From Rhizophagus irregularis (Eukaryota; Glomeromycota; Glomeromycetes; Glomerales; Glomeraceae), in the NCBI RefSeq assembly GCF_026210795.1, contig NC_089456.1, positions 1,242,501-1,306,500 on the forward strand: 64,000 nucleotides of DNA, in the 5' to 3' direction. Positions within the stretch are counted from its first letter, which is position 1. Each line of letters begins with the position of its first letter. The position numbers and the translations under genes are program-made. The notes below the pieces were generated by a model. It was not told the origin of the DNA, made no database searches, and was given only the letters and a program-made list of their open reading frames with translations. Below, piece after piece: positions 34,313 to 47,207 of this stretch.

Positions 34313-35424
34313 ATGGACGAAAAGTATAAAATTTACTTTAATGTACAAGACGTAGATAAATGGTCATTAATCGACTATGACAGCTGGGCCATCAATAATG
34401 TAATATTTCATCAACCCACCAAAGGGCACTGGACATTTTATAAATTATTAACAAACATGTTAATAAACAATGTTGATTCGAAGAAGTCTAAAAAAGCAAG
34501 AAACTTATTAAAAATAAAAAAGTGAGTGTACTTTGCTTCCATAAACTCTGGCTAATAATGGTATGGGTTACTTTCTTGTTCCTGGATGTTACGTTCTTTT
34601 TCCTTCCTCTCTGACTACGCCTTAGTGAGGTTTTTCAATCGGATTTAAGCAGCTGAGCAGGAACCCATTTTTCTTGAATGGTATGGGTTACTTTCTCAAA
34701 TGTCCTTATGTCCTATTTATTCCTCCCTTGCTGACTGCGCCTTAGTGAGGTTTTTGAATTGGATAAACAGTAAAAGTAAGGAAGCCCTTTTTTGTCTGAA
34801 AATTGAAGTACTTCTCATTACCTGATGTCCTGTTTTTTTTCCTCCCTCACTGACTGCGCCTTAGTGAGGTTTTTCAATCGGATTTAAGCAGCCAAGCAGG
34901 AAACCATTTTAGTCATGTGATTATGAGTTGGAAAGTGAAATTTATTGTAAAGGTCAACCGAATCTGAATGAGGATTCGGTTATGTATCATCCTTAAGTCA
35001 ATAAATTTCCTCTTCACTCACTGATCATATTGAACTAATACTTTTTTTTATTATATCAACATGATACTAATATTCAATTATTTCAATAGGCTGATTCAAA
35101 ACACGTGAACGAACTATGGAAAAGTCCGGAAATTTTAAAAAATGTATACAAAGAACCAAACAAAGAACCAGAAAAGGAAAATTGAAAAAATAAAAAAAGA
35201 AAAATACATAAAAATTTCGTGAGTATATATGTTTTCTATTCATTTCCAGATTGCGAATAAATTCCTTTTAGGTTTACATATTTATTAATTTAAAACGTTA
35301 TTACAATAGGATGATAAGGAGAAAGCTCTATCTCAAAGAGAGAGAGCTTGATATAAAAGAACGAGAAATTTCTTTGTTAGAACGTGAAATGAAACTAAGA
35401 AATAATAATTATATTGAAATGTAG
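34313..35424 (+). pseudogene. Broken gene of an unrecognised family
   Basis: An ATG at 34313 opens 70 codons of well-behaved sequence (NVQDVDKWSLIDYDSW, FHQPTKGHWTFYKLL) that runs into GTGAGT at 34522. After a good acceptor (TTTCAATAG, 35090) a piece encodes SKHVNELWKSPEILKNVY but hits a stop after EPEKEN, where a one-base shift would continue as IEKIKKEKYIKIS to a GTGAGT. A last piece after ACAATAG (35310-35424) gives a coiled tail (LKERELDIKEREISLLERE). Phases do not match at the first junction, and the first intron contains a 120-base tandem repeat. It is probably a recently broken gene. The tail resembles the one at 29188. Confidence 0.4.
34556..34915 (+). repeat. Three 120-base tandem units with a hairpin
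   Basis: Units share GGTATGGGTTACTTTCT (34560, 34680), TGACTGCGCCTTAGTGAGG (ending 34630, 34750, 34869) and TTTTTCAATCGGATTTAAGCAG. Spacing is 120 and 119 bases. In the third copy CCTCACT and AGTGAGG pair across GACTGCGCCTT to form a hairpin followed by five T. The array sits between the first two exon-like pieces of the broken gene. Confidence 0.8.
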
Positions 35425-38400
35425 TATATAAAATGTATATTTTATAACTATTAAAATATAATAATAAACTTTATTAAAAATAATATTAACTTCGCATAAT
35501 GTACTATTTCATCTATCGTTACCTAATGAATCACATCTTTTTCAAACGTAATTCATCGTCTTTCTTACTTATTTTTTATTTCCGATGAATATGGTTTCGT
35601 CCATGAAAACTGTCAATGTGTTGATATTTAATATAATAAATCATTGACTTTTCCAGTTGGTTGTCCTCCCAGAACATGATCTCGGATCAGGACTTAGGTT
35701 CCGCGGCCCACTCTCTCAGTCCTCACCATCTTCTACTCCTGTCTCTTTTTCTTGAATGTCATCTTTGACGCAGCATCTCCAATTGCTATCCGCTGAAAAG
35801 GAATGGATGCATAGAGCTTCGATTCAAGGTCCCGTTGGGACTTCTTATTTCTCGGATTTTCTGTGACGTCGAACGGTTCCTTTAAATATAGATTTATGTA
35901 AGGGCATTTTCCGGGTAGTTGAGCTTAGGTTTTCTCTATAGGGGTTTAGGGATATGCGGGAAATTTCATATGATCTATTAAAAATTAAGTTTGTTTTTTT
36001 GCTTAGCTTTTTTGTTATACTGTACTGTATATTAGGGATTTTCGTGCGACTAATTTATTTTATTAATTCTTTTTGAAGTTATGTGAATTAATAAAATATA
36101 AAGTATTACTGTTAAAAGCAAAATTACAATTTATAAAATTTTTATAATATCAAATATTTGTTAAACTTTTATATTTTATGGATAACAGATATTGTACGGT
36201 GTTAGTTAACGTCACTTCGCGACGTTAACCTGGTAAACCTGCTCGATATTTTACACAAACATATCAATATTTTACGATAATGAAAATATCGGTCGCGATA
36301 AATTTAGAAATTTTAAATGGCTACGTCAGCTTTAGTATTATTATTTTGGCCTAGAATTATGATACTTTGTAATTTCAACAAAAGTTTTTGTGACAACTCA
36401 TTATTATATTATTAAATTTATGTATATTTTCTTGTATATTGTCGTGCATAAAATGTTTAAATGTTAAAAATATACTTTATTTATTTTATAATAAAACGTC
36501 TATATACATACTAATATAAAAAAAAAATATTGTTAAATTATGTAATTATGTAATTTGTTAATAAAATTTAACATTCAAAAACAAAATCTTACCGTCAGGA
36601 AGTTCCAATTCATCTTATTCTTCTGAATGAACGAAGATTTGGATTGTTATACATCTCACCTTTGATCATACAAATATTAATTTTTTTCTAAAAATTGCAA
36701 AAGGATAAATTATAAATAATAAATTCATGCGTTACTTGACTTTAAAAAAAAAATATATTGTAAGGAAATAGTTTATGTTATTTGTACAAAGTTAGCTTGG
36801 AAATTATTCCCAAAATATATGATATAACAAAAAAAACCGCATACATGTATGCCGCTGATTTTTTTTTTTTTTTTTTGAATGTTAGCAGGTGATACTTCAT
36901 AGTATATCTCAATGTATAATTACATTTGAAATCAATAGAAAATTGTTTCATCTAATGCATATATTTATTTACCTTATACATAAATTTTAATTACATAAAT
37001 TCTAATTACTATGTATATTCATCTTTATCAAATTTAAAATCTCAGACTTCAAAGATGTAGAAAAGGAAAGTAAATCAAAAAATTAGAACGGATCATCCGA
37101 ACGAATGAAAATTCCATCCGACTAGATTTAATTGTTTCATTAACGTACAAGCGGTTATATTGTAAGATCCATGATATGAATAATTTATTGTTTTATTTCA
37201 AGTTTCACGCATAAACTAAATATCATTTCTATTACAATTTTAATAAAGAATTTGTACGTTTTGACACAGCGTTGTAGTGCCCTTGTTATATAAATGTATT
37301 ATCACCATAATACGTGAGTTGTGATCTGTTCGCTCTAATCCATCACGGTTAAAGATTGGATCCGAACCAGTTATGTTATAAATCTGTTAATTAACCAGTT
37401 AAATTAACTTAAATCATATTTTCCTATAGTAATTTTTCTTTAGTATGGGAATTTTAATTGGTCAGTACATGTAACTTATTTTATGTATTTGTGTATTGTC
37501 AGCTTGACGAAACTTTCTTTCCTTTAGTTTTACGCAATTTTCCTAAAAAATGACAACAAAAATAAGTAGGAAAAACTGAACGTGAATTAGGATGTATTAT
37601 AAAAATAGCAAACCAATAAAAAATAAATTGTACTTTGCGGCGGATTTTGAAATTTAACTGGAAAAATTGGTTAGGTAATGGGAAAATTGGTTAGACGCAA
37701 GATTTGGGGTACAAAAAAATTTTTAGAGCTCATCACTAATAAATTTGAGAAATTTGGTGACTAAAAACACTGTCAAATATTTATTTAATTTGACATGAGG
37801 ACAAATTTTGGGGTATTTCATAAATCTGCCATGATGAACTATTCAATTAAACTAAAATCACTAGATGCCCAAATTCAAAGGAACTAGCTAATAAATAAAA
37901 GATTGATTTAGGTATAAGAATTGGACAATTTACTTATATAAATAATATTCATGAAAATATGTATTTATGCGAAGGTGAATTTATTCTACAACATGAATAT
38001 GAAAGGCGGAATATTCGAATTATTAATTTTTTTTTACATACGAAGTTAAATTTTAGAAATGAAAGAATTATAATATCGTGCTTAGTACTGGTTTAGTGCT
38101 ATAGAAAAAAACGATAATCTAATTCGGACTGTCCCCGATCAAAAAAACGAACTAGCCCGACGGACCGTCATGCGAGTTAATGCAAGTCACGAGTCATTAT
38201 TTTCACTAAATACCGCCTCGATTAAAAACTCGATCGACCCCGCCTTACGGAGCACTATTTACCTAACACTTTCTTAATTTAAAAACGTCTCTAGGTTATA
38301 ATAGCATGACTTTATATATACAATCCTGACATTCACAATCCTGGCAAATCATAATCCTGAAGATTCCTGATACTGAAACTCATTATTCTTTTTTTTTATT

Positions 38401-38607
38401 TATTTTTTTTTAGACGCAATAATTTTACATTACTTTATTCATATATGATGAAAATTTTAAATGAAAATGGCAATTAGCATATGTTTGTCATAATAATAAT
38501 ATCAATTAATCCTTTTTGTTTTTAGGATTCAATTTTTTATTATAATTACTTTTTTTTTTTTGAAGATGTGACTTAAGATTCTTTATGAATGTTATTATAC
38601 GAATCAT
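35425..38607. other. Long gene-free stretch
   Basis: No gene supported. It holds a GC-richer island at about 35650-35900 with no open frame of note; a hairpin GTTAACGTC-ACTTCGC-GACGTTAAC at 36205-36229; a perfect 14-base palindrome GCATACATGTATGC at 36839-36852; and a second GC-richer patch at about 38120-38265. Confidence 0.4.
36205..36229. repeat. Perfect 9-bp-stem hairpin
   Basis: GTTAACGTC and GACGTTAAC pair around a seven-base loop ACTTCGC. The arms share AACGTC/GACGTT with the palindrome inside the Helitron-like ends at 30240 and 33017, so it may be part of a related element. Confidence 0.6.
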
Positions 38608-41600
38608 ACGATTTGCATCTTGCGCCGGAAAAACTTAAAATTACTGATCTTTTCTTTTTTAGTAACTCCAGTACCTATTTCAGGTTTTTGTTATCCAGAA
38701 CATGTGAAATATGTATTGGAGAACATTACTTTTCCCACAAGAAACTCTATTTTCTCGGTTTAGAGAAAATAGAAAGCGGTTATCGTAAATTATTGGTTTT
38801 TTTTTCTTTCCTAAACCATTATAAGCCATACTAAGCATTAAAAGAAAACTTATTACATCAAATTGTTATTTATTTATTTACAATAACTGGTTCTGATGGT
38901 TATTCTGGATGATGACGACACAAATAATTATGAACAGAAATGGGAGAAACAGTGTCTCTATGCGTCAGATTCGGACTTGGATGAGTTTCTTGTCAAACTA
39001 TCAGTTTCTTTTAATATTTATATACCGAAACTTCAAACCTTTACTTCCTACCTCTGTGATAAATATTTACAGGTCGCTCCAAACATCAAGAATATCTTAC
39101 TTGCTAGATTCATCTCACGTTTAATTACCGATGTAATCCAGGAAAACCTGCAAAAATCCGATACTTTTGGCTTTAGTGAACTCCTTCATAATTCCATTGA
39201 GCTTCTCTGGTGGGCTGGGGGTAAAGAAAATAAAAAAACAAACCCATACTTTAGAATAATTATAAGCATCTTCAGTACAATTATGAAAGTTAATATCCTA
39301 GAGGTTTTGATATCGGAAATATATGGTTTTCGTTGTCTTAAGCGTATATTATTCGACTTTAATCTGATTAATCAGATTGAGCAGTTAGAGTTGTTACTCA
39401 AGGCGGTAGACACAGTTGCTGCTCTTGCGGAAAAATGTCCTGAGCATATAAATGACTTATCATTGTCGGAGGGATACAAGGCTTGCACTGCGCTATTGGA
39501 AACTCTAAGAAATTGCAGGGCTGACAGTAAAAACAACTTGATTCCATTATTATCCATTAGAGATCAACAGCATCTCGCATTATTAAGGATGAAGATGCCT
39601 CAAAAGCTATCAGATTTACCTCACTTTTTAACAGCTCTTGAACAACGGAAAATAGAGTCATTCCGGGTAATAATTGTTTATTTGTTTTAATTAAATTAGC
39701 CCTTTTTATCACACAAATTCTTTACAAATTGCAAAACTTATTTAACTTTACTTAGGATTTAATAAGAGGCTTTCCGTGTATAGGTTGTCACAAACAAGCA
39801 CTTAATCATACTTTTCCTAATAAATTCTTTACGGAATATGAATCAGCGCCATCAGAGTGCTTTCGTCTTCCATTTGAATTCAATGAAGACGATAAGCTTG
39901 GACCATGGGATATCTTGCTGAGCGAGGACACAATCAAAGACCTGCAACAATTGGAATCAACACCTGAAATAATTAGGATAATTATGAAGAAACTTGGTCA
40001 TATATCATCTGGAGAATGGGACAAACATGAATTGAGATGTATAGCAGTGCAAACTAGTGATAAAGTGCATGTACATAGTACTATTCCTGTTTATGAGGTA
40101 GTACTTCCCAATGATGATCTGAAAATTCTTTGGCAGGTTGATTATGGATTCACTATTCGTAGCAATTCACTTACACAACTTGTTAAGATTTGGGCTGTCA
40201 CTGATAATCAGGAACAACTTAACAAAATATTGAAAAATCTTTCAATAGTTCATCAAGTATATACTCCGAATCAGAGATATTGGTGTACGAAAAAAAACAT
40301 TGAAGATAATAAAATTTTACCAATAAGTCTTGAAGTAGATGCAGAAACTTTTAAAGATAGAATGTATAGTTTAAGAACAGATGATGAGTTGTTAATGATT
40401 CATGAGATGATTGTTACAAATAAGTTTGTTCCATTATCAACGGTAAAGTATATACGGACGACATATAAATATTTAATTAGAATGTATTTTAATAGATGAT
40501 ATTCTTGTAGAATTTGTATAAGTCACTCGTCTTGGGTGGTCTTAATTTTACTTTCCAGGTATCCAAGAATGAGTATGAAATTATTAACTGTCCTACGTCA
40601 GCGATTGTTGTTGGTCGATCAGGTAAGTAGAAAATAACACTTACTCTTTAATATATTTTGCAATATTTACCATAATATTCTATAACATTTAGGGACTGGC
40701 AAGACTACATGCATTGTGTATAGACAGCTCGCTTCATACCTAAACAGCCAACTCTACAAAACCCCATCTTTATATGATAATAACAGAAATTTTTATAAAA
40801 GGCAAATCTTTATTACAGTAAGCCCAACTTTTCGTTATCGGGTGAAGAAACATTTTTACACATTGCGAGACTCCGCTATGCTTTCTAGGAAAGAGATAAC
40901 TAAGAGGAAATTTCGCGAATATAGAAAAAAGATAGAGGAAGAAGGCGCTTCCGCTCCAATAATGCACGAAGAGAAAGACGAGGAGAAAGAATTAAATAGT
41001 ATTCCAGACACATTCAATCATCTGCAGCTGACAGAGGACAAATTTCCTTTGTTTATTACTTTCGATAAGTTTGTTAAAATGCTTCAGGGAACTTATGGCA
41101 TTAATAATCAGGACCTGATCATAAAAAAGAAGTTGAATTCGAATAATAATGATTCATATATTAAAAAAAATAACCGAAAACCCTCTTTCATCAATATGGA
41201 AGACAAGAATTTTGTAAATTACAAGGCCTTTCAGAAAAGGTATTGGCCTTCACTTAGTGATTATTGTAATCAAAAATTTGAATGCGAGTTGGTTTACTCT
41301 GAATTTTCTATCATTAAGGTACGAAATCAATAGTTTATATATATATTTTTATTATACTGTAATTCTTATCTAAATAAATAATTTCACTTTATTTTTTGTT
41401 AAAAAAAAATTAAGGGTACAAATCCTGAAGTAGATTTCTTATCAAGAGAGGATTACAGAGACGTCAGTACCAAAAAGTATCCAGTATTTCTCTATAATCG
41501 GGAACAGATTTATGATTTATTTGAACATTATGAAAAGATGAAGGCGCGAAATAATGAATATGATTCGATGGATCGGTAAGATCAAATTGCGTAATTCTTC

Positions 41601-44600
41601 AGTTTTTAAGAAATTTTTTAATATTATTTGAACCTTTTTGCAGAACGTTAGCAATCCTTCGTTATGCCGAAAAAAAAGCATTGGGTAGCCTACATATTCA
41701 TGAAGTATATATTGATGAATGTCAAGACAATCACATTGTGGACTTAGCACTTATCCTAAAAGTTTTTGATCGTGCTAGTAGCATTTTTTTAGCCGGAGAT
41801 ATAGCTCAATGTATTGCTAAAGGGTCTTCTTTCCGATTTCAAGGTATTCATTTGAAATTTTTTTTTTATTTTCTTGATAATTTATAGGTTTTTTTTTTTT
41901 GAAAATATAGATTTAAAAGACTTGATGTATAAATGGGAACATACTCGGGTACCAACCAAAAATCATAACGTTATAAAACCGAAACAATTTCATCTGGATA
42001 TTAATTATCGATCTCACGATGGAATTCTTCAACTTGCTGCTTCAGTAGTTGATCTAATTCATCACTTTTTCCCTAATTCTATTGATAAACTGCCACGTGA
42101 ACGTGCTGAAATCGGTGGTCCGCTGCCTATTATCTTTGATGGATTTCAAAAGGAATATTTTAAAATCTTCTCCACGACTGATAAAGATCAAAATTCATTT
42201 ATTGAATTTGGTGCTTATCAGGTGATTATTGTACGTGATGATGATGCCAAATCACGTTTGAAGAAATTAATCGGTAGAGGTGCAATGGTGATGACCGTGT
42301 ATGATGCAAAGGGTATGGAATTTAACGATGTGCTTCTATATAATTTCTTTACTGATTCACCTGCGCTTCGAAAGGTATTATTATATCACATACTAATTAT
42401 CTTAAGCCGTGTGAAATCATTTTTTAATTATTATTTTTTATTTTAGTGGCGAGTAATTCTTTCTATTTGTAAGGACAATTCTGAGGGTGTTCCGACCTTT
42501 TCGCCCGAGAAACATTACATTCTTTCTTCAGAGCTCAAACATCTATATGTCGCAGTAACCAGAGCTAAGCAGCATCTCTGGATATGTGATGAAAATACTG
42601 AGTGTAGTATGCCAATTCGAAAGTATTGGGGCGGGCTAGTCAAGGAAGGTCAAAGTATGAATGAAATTATTCTTTCTACTTTGGCCAAGAAAAGTGATTC
42701 GCGTGAATGGAATAAACAAGGAATAGAATTTTTCGAAAATCGACAATATGAACAGGTAAAAATAAAATTGAGATATTGAGTACCTTAGTTAACTAATAAA
42801 TAAATTGAATTGTTACTTTTAGGCTATTTTTTGCTTTGAAAAGAGTGGAAATGAAGAGAGCCGTAAACTAGCCAATGCATATTACCTTCGAGAGATTGCT
42901 AAGGATTCTATAAGTGATTCAAATGATGATGATATAAAATCTAAATTTACTAGTGCTGCTATGGCCTTTAATGAGTGTTCTCGTCCAACCCAGGCGGCGT
43001 TATGCTATCGGGTAATATATTTGTTTATAATAACATTTTTATTGACTTTAAGCTGATATTTAAATTTGCAAAAAATTTCTAGGACGTTAGTATGTATAAA
43101 GAAGCTGGTGATGTTTATGCCAAACATGGTATGTTCGAATTTGCTGCGCGCAATTATGTTAAGGCTAACAACATGTGGTACGAAGCGGGTGAATGTTTTG
43201 AAAAGGCAAAAAAGTATGATGATGCCGCTATTGCCTTTAAGGATGGTCGCTTTTATGAAATTGCAGCCGATTTTATATTGAAGTGAGCCCAATTTCATTT
43301 CACTATTGAATGAATTTATAAATAATGATGCAATCTAACATTAATTATTGTAAATAGGTACAAACAAGAAATTAAAAACAAGACATTTCGCCATGTTGCT
43401 CGTCAAATTAAAGACCATTATCATTCTAGGGCCATTTCATATGGTGAATATGATGAGGCTGTTGATATGTATAAAAGATTAATTGATGATAATAATGAAG
43501 ACGATATTAGCGAAACATTAGAATTGATCTTATATATATGCAGAATTGATTTACTGAAAGAAACAATGACATATATTACGAGTTCCAGTACTCTTCGAAA
43601 ATATTTTTCCAAGGCGAATGAGTTTATCATGGAATTTGAATCACGATTGATAAGTAAATCTAAGAAATGGAATAATTTAATAGCGGAGTTTAATCTATAT
43701 TCAGCTTACTTAGTTAAGGATTTCAATAAGATTAACGATTATATACAATTTTTCAAGAGTCGTAAAGAACTTGCTATCGAGTTTCATGCAGTAAACATAT
43801 GGTTGCAGATCCTTACACAATTATCTGATATTCAGGACAAACACCATCATGAACGACTGAAAAATCTGCAATGGATGTGTGAATTGGTCTTTTCTTTTAT
43901 AAAGACTATCAATAACAAAAAGAACAATCAAACCAAAAAGAATTTTGAAGAAATTTTCTGTATAAAAGAGATTAACCCACAAATACGGCAAATTCCGTTT
44001 GGCAATCCACTTCTACATATTGTTAATGAAATGAATCAAAGCAAGATAGCGGACAGAGAAGAAACCATGAACGATCAGCATTTTTATGATGCGAGTAAAG
44101 TACACCAAAGAATTTTAAAATGTCTTATCCCACACATTTTTGAGCATGTCCAAAATGCCGACCAAAAGGGTAGAGTTATTCCAGATATAAGTTATCAAAT
44201 TTGTTGTTGTGAAGGTTCGGGTTGCCGGCGACATCATGTGAAATCAACACCATCAATTCTGTATCAACGTTTGACATTAGTCTGTCTCCAATACACTGTA
44301 ATGATAGAGTTTAACGTAAATGTATTAAAAGATCATCGCTTTCTTAGTGACAAACAAATTAAAAAAATTCGTAACTTACAAGAGTGGTGGGCTGAAAGAT
44401 TAGTTAAAATTCATATTCGCTATCAATCACCACAGATAAGTTGTCCGGAGATCACTTACATGGTATTTGCTAAATTGCCCGAACATATAAGTAAAATATT
44501 TATTGATTATGTTCGCAATACATGGTTAATTGATTCTAAGAATATTAATAACTTTGAAGTTATATTGAAATGTATGGTTATTTTTCAGCAACTACAAGAC

Positions 44601-46330
44601 AGATATAGTATTAATAAGCTCAATTTGGAGATGATAAGAACAAAAATTATTTCACATTCTAACGATTTACCTATTGGTTTTGAGTATTACAAGGGGTATA
44701 ACAAAGCAATACCAGTTGGAAATCGACTTTCATCATTCTTTTTCCATCTTTATTTCAATAATGTGATCGGTGCTATTTCGAATATAAAAGTATTTATCCA
44801 ATATGCTATTGATAACGCTCAGCTGATTAATCTTGTTACATCCGATGCTTTCAACGATCTTCTATTTCTTATAGAATTTACTACATCTCTAGTTTTTACA
44901 ATTAAACCTGGTTATTGTGATTTTTGTATTCCTCGAGCATATCTGATTAATTATTTTGAGGCGTTCACTGCAGAACCGCTTATTTCAAATAATCAACATA
45001 ATTATGAAAGAGAGAATTATCTAGACGTGATCAAGAATTCGTTTGATCAAGCCCAACAACTTCTTAATCTACTAATTCGTGAAGAACAGATTTATTTACC
45101 AATTATTCTTCGACTAGTACGTCTTTTGGTACTCATTGGTCTAAATGAACCAAATTTTGCAACAAAAGTCATTATTTTCTTCAAATACTTGAATCGCAGA
45201 GTTATTTCTACAAAAATAAAAAAATATTTAGAAAAGAAATCTATGGAACAACTTACAAATATTCTATATAATGATCTTAAGGAAACAGGTTTTGATTCTC
45301 TAGTTATCGTTCACTATTATGTGGGACATACGAAAGTATTGTCGAAATTTTCTAATTTAGAAGAAAATGGTATTAAGAAGCTTAGATATAAATCTATTAA
45401 AGAATTTCATTCTGCTCTCCAGCAAATTAAATCATCAGTAAATAATCAGGAAAAAGTTACAACTGTGAATAATGTGAATAATCTTCAAGTTTGGTATAAT
45501 AAGATTAGTGATCTTAAATCTCAAAAAGCAATCATAAAAATACAAGACTGGTTTCGCAGAATTAGATTATTTAAAGCTGCCAAAAAAATCCAAGTCTGGA
45601 TTCGACGAGTTCATAAACGAGTTAAATCACGTCAACCTAATTATGACCCAGTTCCGAATAAGATTTACAATGATGTGATGGTTTTCAGTAAAGTTATTGC
45701 AAAAGAAATAAATAAAGAATCAGTGTCTAAGTATAATATTTTATTGAGAGGCCAGACAGTAGATGTGGTTGTGGAGCTGATTAGTTTATATAAGCGTGTA
45801 AAAACATTTATTACTAATTGCTCTCAAGATACAAACAAAAGTAGCCACCGTTTAAAATTAGAAGATGAACTAAGGTTTGTTAACATTTAGAACTTTATAA
45901 TGACTTTTTCCTTATCTAATTTCAATGAAAATTTTAAATTTAGGAATTACCATTATGGGAAAGTTATACAGGCGTTGAGATCATTATCAATAACTGAAAA
46001 CTCAGCAAAACATAAAGAAGTAGATATTGAATGGTTGAAAAATGAATTGCAGCAAGCAAAGGATATCATCAATCAGATCCAGAAATGGGTAGGAAAATAC
46101 AAGGCTGAAGTTAATCCTTCTTACAAGAGTAATACTTCCCATCAAGTGGCAAGCACATCTGGCTCTGCATCAGTCAGTAAGTCAGAACGTGAAGATGATT
46201 GGATAGTCCTTTGAGAGATATCAATTTCAGAGCTTAACTGGAGCGAAAAGAAATTGAATGTGATTAGTTTAACCAAACGTCATAATATTTATCCTTTTAT
46301 AATTTATGGTTCGTTTTAATTACTCTGTTT
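38608..46330 (+). repeat. Segmental duplication, copy B
   Basis: Direct-orientation partner of 14768-22760; see that entry for the extent of homology. The intervening DNA (about 15.8 kb) carries the peptidase gene and repeat debris. Confidence 0.85.
38896..46214 (+). CDS. Giant UvrD-like helicase / TPR / IQ protein (TRANK1-like), copy B
   Basis: Twelve exons with the same junctions as copy A: 38896-39666, 39756-40442, 40511-40622, 40693-41318, 41415-41575, 41644-41843, 41911-42374, 42447-42755, 42823-43011, 43083-43282, 43358-45874, 45944-46214; about 2168 residues. All helicase motifs are intact: GRSGTGKTT, YIDECQD, GDIAQ, NYRSH, AKGMEFNDV, VAVTRAK. It lacks copy A's Asp/Lys repeat at the start and the acidic EED insertion after motif VI, and has a 19-base-longer module loop (SDKVHVHSTIPVYE). 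TPR-like KEAGDVYAK and EAGECFEK and two IQ-like units (KIQDWFRR, KIQVWIRR) are present, one fewer than in copy A. Its tail is different and Ser-rich (STSGSASVSKSE, end WIVL). The last intron (45875-45943) holds an in-frame TAG, so here splicing is required. Every exon is open and all 22 splice borders are good, so both copies are under constraint. Confidence 0.85.
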
Positions 46331-47207
46331 TTCTTTAATGAGATTGTTTTCGTTTTCCAGGTACTTATAATAATTTTTATTATTCAAGTTTTTTGGTCAT
46401 TAGGAAAAAAATTAAGTTAATCGAGACGTACAATTTCTTTCAAAAATCGATAACTTTAGTTAGTAAATTTATCTGTTGTATCAAAATTTGTTTTTTAGTA
46501 ACGTAAATGTAAAATAGAAACGAAGAAAATTTTATTTTCTTTAATTAAATATTAAATTATTAAGTGAAATTTTGATCATTGTTAATTATTCTTTGAATTG
46601 ACTGGAGAATTTCGATAATATTTAAAACTTGTATTATTTTTGACCGATTACTATTCGTTCGTGTTTACATTGTATCTGATGTTAAAACTTGGTAACTTAC
46701 AATTGAAAATGTATTAAATGTATTTTAACAAAAAAAAAACTCGGTCTGTTAATTTAAAATTATTCCGTCATCAATAATTTAATATATTATTAGAATATTC
46801 AGTATTGCAAAAGTTTTAACAAGTTATTTACGAAAAGAAATGGTAACCAATAATAAATATCGATGGTTAATTAAAAACTTTGCTGGAAGTCAATTAACAG
46901 GGTAACTAGCGAATTTTTATTTCTTATTAATTCTTGTATGCGCAAAAAATTATTATAATAACCGGATCATTATAAACCATACAATTTCAAAGGGACAAGC
47001 GAAAATAGGACAAGTAATTGACAAAGAAATATTTGATTTAATTATAAAATTTAAAGCATTTGTTTTTGATATTCAATGAAGTTGATTTGAAAATTTTAAT
47101 TCTAAATTTATTCGCGTTTAGCATATCTCACGTGACTAATAATAATACTATATTTCCAGGAATTATTATTTTCTCTATTCAATACGTTAAGATATTAACG
47201 TAACATT
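46331..47207. other. Spacer between convergent genes
   Basis: AT-rich with an E-box palindrome TCACGTGA at 47128-47135. No gene or clear poly-A element stands out. Confidence 0.35.

Noticed and set aside
35640-35900. tRNA or 5S gene in the GC-richer island
   Set aside because: No convincing cloverleaf or A/B box pair could be folded by eye.
38589-38834. 81-codon open frame before helicase copy B
   Set aside because: Leader sequence shared with copy A at DNA level but not in reading frame.
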